A stretch of 64,000 bases of DNA from Symbiodinium natans (lineage: Eukaryota > Sar > Dinophyceae > Suessiales > Symbiodiniaceae), in the NCBI GenBank assembly GCA_905221605.1, contig CAJNDS010000194.1, positions 62,001 to 126,000 of the forward strand. The letters run 5' to 3'. Under the pieces are notes generated by a model, which made no database searches, was not told the DNA's origin, and was given only the letters and a program-made list of their open reading frames with translations. The position numbers and the translations under genes were made by a program. The first letter of the stretch is position 1; each line of letters opens with the position of its first letter. This document shows, one piece after another, positions 55,083 through 64,000 of the stretch.

Positions 55083-57269
55083 GAGAAGCTTCGGATCGTG
55101 TATCCCCGGGCATGTCCTCACTGTGCGAAGTCCTTTCCCTCCAGTACCAGGCCGGTGGTCTGAAGGGTCGCTTAGAGGTCCCCTTGCCTTGGGCCCCCTT
55201 GTGGGGGGCACGGAGAGCGCTCTCAGGTATCACAAACACGTGAACTACCACACGGCAGCTAAGCCTCGGCCTCGGCGGGGGAGATGGCGGGAATGGGGGG
55301 GGGGGCGAGCTCCTTTTGAAGTTGAAGCTCTGGAATCCACTTCGCACCCTTCGGAGAGCTTTCCTTTCGAGGACCTTCGAGTGTGACCACCCTGGCTGCA
55401 GAAAAGCCTACAAGAGGCAAAGCACTCAGAAACACAGGATACAGGCAGAGGCCGGCATAGGTGAAATTCTGAGAGCGCGGGAAAGCTTTGAAACAGTCGG
55501 ATGCGGATGCGGCGAGGAAGGTTGATCTGGAAGACCACAAGGCTGTTCACCTGAAGGTCAAGCCAGGAGCTGAGGCGTCTGTTTAGGGTTTTGGGGTTTT
55601 CGGGTTGTGGGAGTGGGGGCTAGGGGATTGCTGGTATAGGCTTTGGGACTGAGGGCGTGGGGCCGGGCTTTGCTTTGAGAGTTTCGCGCCTCAGGTTCAG
55701 GGATGCAGGCTGAGCGTTCGGCTTCAAGCTTCAAGGTTGATGTGCAGAAGCCAAGGGTTTTGCCGATGACGTGTGAGGTGGACGGTCAGCTAAGCGGGAA
55801 CTTTGGGTTTGTGTTTTACTCCAGCATGCTTGGAGGTTGAGTGGCCGTTGTCGACTCTAGCCTTGAGGGTTTGGGGTTGTTGGTTCTTTTGGATTGCGCA
55901 CGTGTGGCCTCGGTGTAGGAATGCTCATGAGTGCTTGGGGGTTGGGAACCTCGAAGGTGCTGCGGTTTTCATTAGGTTTCAAAAGCAGAAGAGTGGAGGT
56001 CCCCCCCAACAAGTACCAATTTCATATTTTTTGCTTTACTGGGGAAATCCATCCAGCCCCGCCGTTATGAAGGGTCAGGTTGCGGAGAGACCCCCGACGC
56101 TGTGAGAGTATCCTGCCTTAGGTCGTTTTGTAGTGCATGCATCTTCAGGACATGTGCTCACGTCAGTGTGGTCCCCCCCCCCCCCCCCCCCCAACGTCAA
56201 AAAGAACAGAAAAGGTACGGGTACCTAACGGGTACTTTTTTTTGGGGGTGGGAGAGGGGGGGGGACTCCCCCCCCTCGAGGGGGTGGTTGTAGTACAGCA
56301 CTAACGTTGCAGGCATTGCAGGCGATCCTGAGTGCGACGATGATTCAGACATTGGTTCCGAGACTGATGACGAAGAGATCCGTCCCAGGGGAGCGCGATC
56401 AGCAGAAGGAGTGGTTGCAGCGCAGGTTGATCCTATGTTAGTCCTGGGCCGAGAAGCGATTCGAGTCATGCTTTTCCATTTTAACGATGGCGAAGTGCCG
56501 GAAGAAGGCACCGTCCTCGAGCTGGCGTTGCAGAAGCAGTTCTTGTTCGCTGCGTACAGTGCCCGCGGAGTCTTCAGAACCAAAGCTGCTTTGCAATTGG
56601 CGGGTGCTGGGCATGGAATGCAGATTGCTGGCTGTGGCTCCGAGCATTTGTCAGGTGGTGGGCGCGCCGTGCTTAGCGCAGCCACGTTCGTCGCAAGACG
56701 ACATCAAGTTCCGTTTTTGATTCTGCAACCACTGGACTTGGCAGCGCGATCCTTTTGGATTTATAACGGCTTTTCTGAGTGCGGCTGTATCAGCATCGGA
56801 ACCACCGGGACTGCCGATGCTACTGTCAACACATGCGAAGTGTCACGAGGGCGGCGGCGGGGCCATGCACAGACCGCAACTTGAACGTTACTGATTTCGT
56901 CAATTTCCTGCTTGGCGTCCATGTCGCTGTTCACTGCCGTGCAGTTGTCCGTGGCTGCGATGATGAGCGCCGGCTGGGCAACGTGGTGACACAGGTTGCT
57001 GTTAGACACACGCACTGCTCCGCGACGTGGTGCTGCGTGGCCAGCTAGTATCTGAACTTTGCTGCCACGTTGTGGCTAGAGCAGACAGAGAAAAGTGGGT
57101 TTAGGGTTGTTGCGTTTAGGTGTAGGGTTTAAGGAATTCAGGGTTTGGGATATTCGGGTTTAGGGTTGTAGGGTTTAGGGTTTAAGATTTTGTCGGGAAA
57201 CAGTGATTGAACGCTTGCAGCAACAGAGTTGCGTGATATTTTTTGGCGTTTTAAAATGGCTTTTTCTGC

Positions 57270-57326
<57 letters not shown>

Positions 57327-59947
57327 TGGCCCGAGTACAGAGTCACACCCGATGGGAGGATCGATGATTCACAGTGGGGGTAGTGTACTGCATTGGTGGT
57401 TGGGGCTAGGGAGATTCGAGCCTTCCGGAGGGGGACGCTCGCAGGCACCGACCCAATGAGGTCACAGCAGGTCGTTCCCGAGTGGCGCGGGAGCGGAATC
57501 GCGCGGTAGTGCGGGGGCTTGTCCCCCACACCCCAAAGAAAGAAAGAAAGTGCCTGCGCCTGGTGTGCGGGGGTTCTTCCCCCAAGCCCTGCAGAAGAAG
57601 AAGAGTGCCTGAATGGGGCGAAAGTGCAGTAGAAGGACGGAAGGAAGGAAGGAAGGAAGGAAGGAAGGAAGAGTGCTTGAATCGTGTTCGCATGGAGTAT
57701 TCGCATGGAGTTCGTAGATGGTGTATACGAGTGGTGGGGGCTTGACCGAAAAAAGCAGACTGTGTCTCGCAGAAGCCGAACACGTGGATACAGCAGGGGT
57801 TGGGGAGGGGGAAAAGGTTTAGTAGTGGGGGGTTGGGGGTGAGTGGAGTGGCCGGGGCAGGCGACGACATCCTGAATCTCGCCCTTTTTGCCCCACAGAA
57901 AAAGGAAAGGAAGGAAGGAAGGAAGGAAGGAAGGAAGGAAGGAAGGAAGGAAGGAAGGAAGGAAGGAAGGAAGACAAAAAGAGAGGCTGCCTCTTCACTG
58001 TTTAGAATGAGGAAGCAGAAGAGCGTCAGCATTTGGAAAGTGAAGCTTCTGCCGAGGCCCTTCCGATGCACGGTGGAGTCCTGCTACAGGATGCGCAGAG
58101 AGAAGACTCTGAAGCACCACCCCAATGTCGGCCCTGTTGGCCTCTTTGCAACCTTCGCGCTGCGCCATTCTCTACACTGCACGCCGCAGGAGCTTTACCA
58201 CAAAGCAGTCACTGATGTCACACATCGGCCGTGCAGCACTCAGCATCCTTAGGGCAATGGGCGATATCTTTGCCTGTATCATAACTATATCAAAATATGT
58301 GATATGTAAAAATGTATATGCGTATATCAGTGTCGTGCAGTTCGGGCTCGAACTGGTCCGCGTCTAAGTTTTCTGCAGGCCAAGCGTATGTGTATGTCCT
58401 CAAATTGTCCCTATCTTGTTTATCAACACATGCCCGCTCACCCATTAACCCATGAGCCCATGAATCCAATCCTTTTTTGGCCCAATGGTTGGGTATGCCA
58501 TGAAACCATTTCAAAGGCCCTGTAATGGGAGCCCATAACCCACAGAGCCATCATCTCGGCCCCATGACTGAGACTATGTGTTGTGGGTCACTGGGCTAGT
58601 AGGCTGCTCGCAAAGATCTTCTTGAAGATCCACGTCTGTAACGTCAAGGGTAAGGGCTTTTGGGATGATGGGCCTGTTCCTAAACAAAGTTGTGTTTGCA
58701 TACCCCTGCCGTTTTGGGAGCCTGCGTTCTTAAGTGTTGTTTTGCACACGCCTGCTGTTTCGTCAAATGGTGGCCTTGAAGAGAGGGTGCGCTGCCTGCG
58801 TTGCTGAGAACCCTGGGTCATCTTCAAACTGTTGCGGCATTCCAGGAGAACAATCACAAGTACGCAGGTAAAGCAGGAGGGGGGTTGCCTTCTCACGCGT
58901 TACCTCAGCTTGCAACCTTGGTAGGGGATCGCTTGCTTGAATTGGGCTACTTGTAGCACTATGCAAGTGATATACATGCCTAAAGTGCCCAGAATCAAGG
59001 GGCTTCTGCACTTTGGCATTCGTATTGTCGTCAGTTCCGCCCAGGGATGCACAACGGCCTGACTTGCACTGCCTGCGGGCTCCGTTTCCGGAAGAAGGAC
59101 TGCCTGGGCTTCTAGGGAGAGCATTCGACAGACCTCCTTCCTCACCGTCGTTTGGCAGGCGAAGCTGCAGCAGCACTGGGCCATCGTGCATGGGGCCGAG
59201 ACCTCAGCTGAAGCGGAGGCCAAAAAGCAGAGTCACAAGCGAAACCAACGCAAACGAAGAAAATTGAATGAGGACGACAGGGCGATCTGGAAAAGGGTAC
59301 TGCTCGGCGATCTTTTTCCCCAGACCATTCTTGGGCCACAAACCTCAACAAACTTGCGCCAACCTTCGAAAGCATCGGACCCAGCAGCGTTTTCGCATCG
59401 TTTCGTAACACTGCTGGCCTTCACTGCCATTCAAAGTGTTTTTGATTTTTGGTGTCTGGTGCCACATTCTTGGGCGAAGCCGAGGCAGATGGGGGGAAAG
59501 TGGAGCCAGCCGCAGCCTCTTTGAATGGGGGGGGGTTTAGGCAGTTTCGGGGTGCGAGAGCCACAGACCATGAGCCGCTCTCTGCCACACACGCTCTGCC
59601 TTGAGGGGACGTGCCCGGACTGTGGTAAGACCTTCCGACACCGCGAGTCATTGGAGAAGCACGCCGGCCAAGTTGGGTTCAGGGCTCCGCACCTTTGCAC
59701 CTTCTTCGGTTGGGGCTCCCACATGCTTCTGACGTGTGTGAACTGCTTCTCGCTTTCTTGGCTCAGAAAGCCCTCTGGCGCCGCTGTGGCCGCCCTCAAA
59801 GGGCTCCGCCACAAGCGCGCGATGCACAGCAGCCGGTCGGAGCCCAGCCCATGGCACCACGAGATGAAGGGCCATGTCAAGGGCCGGGTCAAGGCCGAGT
59901 ATGCCGCAGTATGCCATGCTGCCTTTTCAGAACTCAATGGCTTGTAG
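55083..59947 (+). CDS. C2H2 zinc-finger protein, multi-exon
   Basis: At least five C2H2 fingers, several split by introns that restore perfect spacing. 55083-55150 joins 55227-55257 (GC donor) to give CPHCAKSF...HKHVNYH with C-x2-C-x12-H-x3-H geometry, which reads CPHCAKSFPSSTRYHKHVNY. The exon near 55377-55450 gives CDHPGCRKAYKRQ, with later histidines near 55535 (DHKAVH). The exon near 58060 gives FRCTVESCYRMRREKTLKHH. About 59070-59095 joins the exon at 59160 (GA donor) to give CTACGLRFRKK plus AKLQQHWAIVH. The exon near 59600-59662 gives CPDCGKTFRHRESLEKH and joins RAMH near 59818. The C-terminus (WHHEMKGHVKGRVKAEY) ends at the TAG at 59945. It likely binds nucleic acid. A GNAT-like exon lies between the second and third fingers, so two genes may be involved. 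Confidence 0.78.
56306..56884 (+). CDS. GNAT-like acetyltransferase exon with acidic leader
   Basis: After an AG acceptor near 56306 the frame reads GDPECDDDSDIGSETDDEEI. A globular part follows, ending with GGGRAVLSAATFVARRHQVP, FLILQPLDLAARSFWIYNGF and a stop at 56882. The tail fits the GNAT fold: a loop-helix equivalent to the acetyl-CoA site, then a strand with L-I-L, then A--F-x-x-x-GF. The classic Q/R-x-x-G-x-G/A motif is only approximate (SGGGRAVL). It could acetylate a protein or a small molecule. A run of about 18 C lies 130 bp upstream. Whether the acidic part and the GNAT part really belong together is inferred from the open frame. Confidence 0.48.
   Translation, partial: VAGIAGDPECDDDSDIGSETDDEEIRPRGARSAEGVVAAQVDPMLVLGREAIRVMLFHFNDGEVPEEGTVLELALQKQFLFAAYSARGVFRTKAALQLAGAGHGMQIAGCGSEHLSGGGRAVLSAATFVARRHQVPFLILQPLDLAARSFWIYNGFSECGCISIGTTGTADATVNTCEVSRGRRRGHAQTAT
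57085..57190. repeat. Degenerate TTTAGGG interstitial telomere-like tract
   Basis: GGGTTTAGGG-type units recur with varied spacing. Similar tracts are at 51595-51640 and 51893-51942, and a trace is near 63790. Confidence 0.7.
57271..57324. repeat. AG microsatellite
   Basis: About 27 perfect AG units. Confidence 0.97.
57637..57975. repeat. Two GGAA microsatellites
   Basis: GGAA tracts at 57637-57670 and 57900-57975. The first follows a G5CTTGTC5 fold-back and AAGAAAGAAAG near 57510-57550 that resembles 18450-18485. Confidence 0.95.
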
Positions 59948-60371
59948 ACATACTGTACTCATAGTGTACTACGTACACGCACCTAGCCGGCTTGAAAGGG
60001 TTTACTTCAGGTTCGCTTATGCGACGCCAGTGCGTGGCGAACTCCCGAGCAACACCTCCCTCTCCTCCCATTTCGGGTCTTGACATGTCAGCTTATGGAA
60101 GAAGACTACTGTAAAGTGCGTGAGGCTTAACCATTTGCACTGCAAGTCTGCAGGTCGCTGCAGGAGGGGCTTGACGTTCGTAAGCAAGCTCTAGACTCTG
60201 GCAGTTCCATGGTGCAACGTCACGTCATTCGAAGTGGCCGCATGCCTTCGCCACAGGTGGGAACAAGTTGGGAGCTATCAAAAATGTGGTCCGAACTGGT
60301 CCGGACGCCCCCACCCCCCACAAAAAACCAAAAACAAAAAACAAATAGTAAACCATATCGCACGCAGACAT

Positions 60372-63300
60372 AGACATTTTTTCGGAATTTGCCAGGAGCT
60401 GGTCCTGGGCCGTACAGGGGCCTCCTGGGAGGATCGGCTCCAGGAGCAGAAGGCCAAGAAGGCCAGGCAGGGGACCAGTAGTTGCGAAGCGTTTAGGGCC
60501 ATTTTTCGGGGTTTCTATGCGAAACCTTGATGGTTTCAAAGTGCGGTGCATGTTGTTGCGCTGTTTGTTTCATCTCTTGGCCCTCATGTTTTGGCTCCAT
60601 GTTGGTTGTCTCAGGTTCAGCAGATGAAGCTCCTGGAGTCTGCCGGCAGAAAAGCAGCTTAGGGTAGGGTAGGGTCCGAGCCCCCTCCTGGTTGATCCTT
60701 TGGGTATCCCGCTCGTATCCCTCCAGCATCCGCTCAGGAAGGAGCAGCGGGAGATGATCAAGGCAGCCACGGAGCCTCGGACAGACTTCATGATGATGCG
60801 AAAGTTCGGGGAGAACCTCTTGCAGTTCCGGCCCGGACCCGCACACGCACCAGCACCCGCGCGCAAGCACCAGCACCAGCACCAGAATCTGCAGGTCGTG
60901 TGGTCTCAGCGGGATTTGTGTGTTGGCTTCCAGTAGCATATGAACGCATGGTAACCCTTGGGGGAACGGGGGGGGAGAGTAGAGCAGCCGCGCCCCCATC
61001 CCAGGAAAAGGGCATCGAGAAGCAGCAGGCCTCAGGGATCCAAAAAAGGGTTCCCTAAAGCCTAAAAAGGGCCTCAGCCCCATGCTCAAGGGCGAATTCC
61101 CCTGAATTTCGTCCCTTGGATGAAGGTATCCATGAAGGAGGGCCTCTGAGCGACGTTACTGGAACTGCCAGGTCTACTCCCCACTGCTGGCCCTCCGCTC
61201 GGCTCCTTTGCTCTCGACCTCTGAGAAGCAGGCAGAGATCGCTCGCTGGCGAGATGGCGAGAGATCCACAGGAAAAGATGGCGAGAGAAAGGTGTGGCAT
61301 GGTGTGGCATTCAGCCGTAATGACAGCATTCACTCGAGGCGCAGAAGCTCGAAGAGAGGCGGAAGGACATGGAGAACAAGATGCGCCACTCGGCTTGACA
61401 CTGAACCATGCGAACCGCTTTCGCAGCCCTGGTAGATGTGCAGGAAGCTACCGTATCCAAAAAGGCAAGATCCTGGACCGGACCTCAGCTCAACCGCCCT
61501 CTACATCCTCTACAATCGGAGAGCACTGGTCCTGTCCTGCCTGACATCTGAATGACATCTCTCGACCTTGGCTTTAGGAGAAAATGCGCACGAGGGACCC
61601 CCTCTTCAAGGTGGAGGACGTCTCCGCCGCCCAGGTTTGCACCGTTTTTTGTTGCACATGTTCCCCCTTTCTTCCTTGCAGCTCTCCTTCGAGTGCTTCA
61701 AGGGTGCTGAAAAGAGCACTCTTTCGCAGGCCGCGCTGGCCGAAGCCCGGCGAAAGAAGCAGGCGGAGCTGCAGGCCGAGGAGAAGAAGCCGCTTGAAGC
61801 TTTTTAGGGACAGGAGGGAAAGAGGGAGGAGGACTCCGGGGAGGGGGAGGGGAGGGGGTTCATCCCTGAAGTGCCCCCAAAGTGTTTATTGGCGCAAAGC
61901 CCAGAACCCCAGAGTGAGTGTTGACGGAGTGCCCAACCCAGAGTCCCCTCAGAGTGCCCAACCCCAGCCCCAGAGTGTCCCTGGAGTGCCCAACCCCAGA
62001 GTATCTCTACCAAAAGAGAGGGTGGGGATGTTCGAAGTAAAAACTGTTTTTTTTTGGGGAGGGGGGGGGTGACTTTTGGGGGCTTTCGGGAGAGGACAAA
62101 AGCAGCATCGCTCTAATTCATGAGCCTGGTCGAGTTCCAAACCTGTTGTATCTGGTTCTCCGAGGCGATGGGAGCACCTAGAAGAGTGTGCTGCCAAAGG
62201 ATGCCACAAAAGGCAGGGCGGCAGGGCCGCAGGGCGGCAGGGCCGCAGGGCGGCAGGGCTGTGTCACCAGGGCAAATTTGTTGGCGGAAGTTATTTGCCA
62301 GGCAGACGCTGCAGCTCGGCAGATCCTGGTAGATTCTGCGCCCGCTGCTTTTGGACGAAGTTGTGGCAGTTCGCGGAGCCGAGGTACGACTTGCACAACA
62401 GCCCCTCCTTCGACGAACGTCTCGCCAAAGCGGTGGAGCAGAAGATCAAGGATTCCCGTTCCCGAACCAGCACACATTGAAGCTCGGAAACTGCAGTCTG
62501 GTAAGCTCGGCCAGGAGCTCAAAGACCTCGAAAAATCCCAGAAGGATCGAATCAGGCGGAAGTCCAAGAAACTAAGTCGCTTGCTGAAGCCATTGACAAT
62601 GCTCCCACCATTCGCCATGGACAGGGAAGCCGTCGAGGCTGGCCACACCAAGTCGGCCAAAGTGTCACCGCTTTCGGCTTGTTTGCGGAATCCGCCGGAC
62701 AACACGGAGACCCGCGGCAGCAAGAGAGCTCAGGCAGTGGGCGAGGTCCAGGGGGCATCAGGAGCCAATGTGGCTGTGTTGCTGTCAAGGAGACAGCGCG
62801 AGATGGTTGAAGAGCGCAACCGCACAATGGCAACTGCAGCCAGGCTCGGGTCTTCTCAACGGGCGTTTTCGGGCTCGTTTAAGGATGCGAGGGCAAAGAC
62901 CACATGCATGCCGAAGATTTCGCTTCGACTCAGTGACTCAGTGACTCAGTGACTCAGTGACTGCTTTACTGAGATTTGTTCTCAAGCCACGCCTCTGCAG
63001 GGAGTACCTTCGCAAGCGAGACGAGCCGCTCGCCTGACAAAAGCAGTATTCTGATTCTGATGTATGTACTCCAGAGTCTGTAAGCTTGTGCTACGTGCTT
63101 GAGGTTTGAAAGCCTTAAGAAGCCCCTGACCAGAAGCCCTACCGGAAAAGCGCCCTAAACCCCTGATATAGCACTTCACACACGAGAGGATGGTGGAGCG
63201 GCAGCGGAAGCGCGAGCCGCTCTTCTCGGGCGGGGCCGTGGCGGAAGCCACCACGCAGCTCGAGGCGTCATAGAGGGGGGCAGCCAAGGGGGGGGAGGTT

Positions 63301-63960
63301 TGGAGAGACTGGCGTCCACACCATGCGGCAGTTGCGTATCGTGTAGCCAGCGTATGCCATATGCCAGCGTATCATAGCGGAGCGATGAAGCTGCAGAAGG
63401 GCCTCGCAGGAGTTCCCTTCCAGGTTGTGGCTGCTGTAGCCAATATGCTTCCGGAAAACCATGCAAAACCTGTACTTAAGAGCGGAGACCCCCAGAACGA
63501 AACTCGAGAGGCTCGGGGGACTCGGCCCAGAAAAGTTTCTTAGCTTGCGACGTCCCAACGCCCCAAATCGCTTTCTGAGAAGGTGCCTGGGCGAACGTTG
63601 GCTCGGGCTTCAGGGATGGGTTTGGGGATGCGTTTGCTTCTGACCAGTTCCACGTGACACCATGTCTGGGGAGGAGAAGGCGCGGAAGCTGAAGCAAGAG
63701 ATGGCTGCTGAGCAGCTCAAGAACAGGCCCGGTTGAGGGCTTAACTCGGCTGAACCCTCAAGGCGAAAAACCCTGGGGCCTAAACCCTTTTAGAGTTTAG
63801 GGCTAGAGGAGCGAACTCTCCCCCGCCCCCTTCCAGGTTTGCAAACCGGGTTCTTGATAGTAATGCTCTGAGGCAGCACATCCTCGAGCTGCAGAACAAA
63901 GTCCTGGGCCGACCGCTGCCTCTCGGACTTACTCGGACTTACAGCTGCTAGGGAGAAACT
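60372..63960 (+). CDS. Charged helical (coiled-coil) protein, multi-exon, runs off window
   Basis: A series of exons with AG acceptors encodes Lys/Arg/Glu/Gln-rich helices: 60388-60475 (ELVLGRTGASWEDRLQEQKA), 60726-60835 (HPLRKEQREMIKAATEPRTD), 61333-61389 (AQKLEERRKDMENKMRHS, GC donor), 61579-61635 (EKMRTRDPLFKVEDVSAAQ), 61729-61806 (AALAEARRKKQAELQAEEKK), 62384-62455 (YDLHNSPSFDERLAKAVEQK), about 62500-62580 (GKLGQELKDLEKSQKDRIRR), about 62795-62830 (RRQREMVEERNRTMA), 63189-63270 (RMVERQRKREPLFSGGAVAE), 63662-63730 (EEKARKLKQEMAAEQLKNR) and 63837-63925 (FANRVLDSNALRQHILELQN). Composition suggests a cytoskeletal, centriolar or ciliary scaffold, but I cannot name a family. Phases between all exons were not checked, so this could be two genes. 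Confidence 0.5.
62215..62265. repeat. 16-bp minisatellite GGGCCGCAGGGCGGCA
   Basis: About three GC-rich units within an intron of the coiled-coil gene. Confidence 0.85.
62928..62962. repeat. 9-bp tandem GACTCAGTG
   Basis: About four perfect 9-bp units. Confidence 0.9.
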
Positions 63961-64000
63961 CTACGAGAAGAGAGAGAGCCCCCGTTTGTAAGAAAAAGAG

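Noticed and set aside
1..64000. CRISPR arrays, bacterial operons, prophage
   Set aside because: Tandem arrays here have no unique spacers, and the genes are intron-rich eukaryotic families.
1..64000. tRNA, rRNA and spliced-leader RNA genes
   Set aside because: No cloverleaf, rRNA signature or leader sequence was recognised by eye; a covariance-model scan would be needed to exclude them.

Overview
The window looks like nuclear DNA of a dinoflagellate, most likely a suessialean or Symbiodiniaceae-type genome. The genes are cut into many small exons. Reading frame and protein homology can be kept across the joins only if most introns start with GC or GA instead of GT and end in AG followed by G. 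Every gene I can support lies on the + strand. Microsatellites, long G and C runs and degenerate TTTAGGG-like tracts are abundant. All functional calls come from reading translated motifs by eye; no database search was possible.

Region by region: 1-9.2 kb is repeats and apparently gene-free sequence (old 0.8-0.9 kb duplications, a GAT microsatellite, a 164-bp tandem array, 7-bp and 17-bp arrays). 9.2-10.5 kb holds a BspA-like/DUF285 repeat surface protein whose upstream part is frameshifted. 10.5-19 kb has no recognisable gene. 19.1-20.4 kb holds a RING-finger E3 ligase gene. 21.9-25.4 kb holds a complete 12-helix major facilitator transporter gene whose 18 exons could be joined in phase. 26.6-28.6 kb holds an 8-exon ubiquitin-conjugating enzyme (E2) with an Ala/Gln-rich linker and a C-terminal membrane anchor. 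28.6-32.6 kb contains exons of genes I do not recognise. 32.8-46.1 kb holds a VPS10/sortilin-type receptor gene; one of its introns is 6.5 kb long and carries an inverted-repeat-bounded element filled with tandem arrays. 46.9-50 kb has unassigned exons. 50.0-52.5 kb is a second foldback-like element. 53.9-60 kb holds acidic exons, a GNAT-like exon and a C2H2 zinc-finger gene. 60.3-64 kb holds a charged, helical, coiled-coil gene that runs off the window.

Gene content suggests a membrane-trafficking and protein-turnover neighbourhood (RING E3, tail-anchored E2, sortilin receptor), although gene order in dinoflagellates need not reflect function. The most unusual items are the two inverted-repeat-bounded repeat elements (38.4-43.3 kb and 50.0-52.5 kb), the canonical-type E2 with a tail anchor, and the mostly non-GT splice donors, some with direct repeats at both intron ends.
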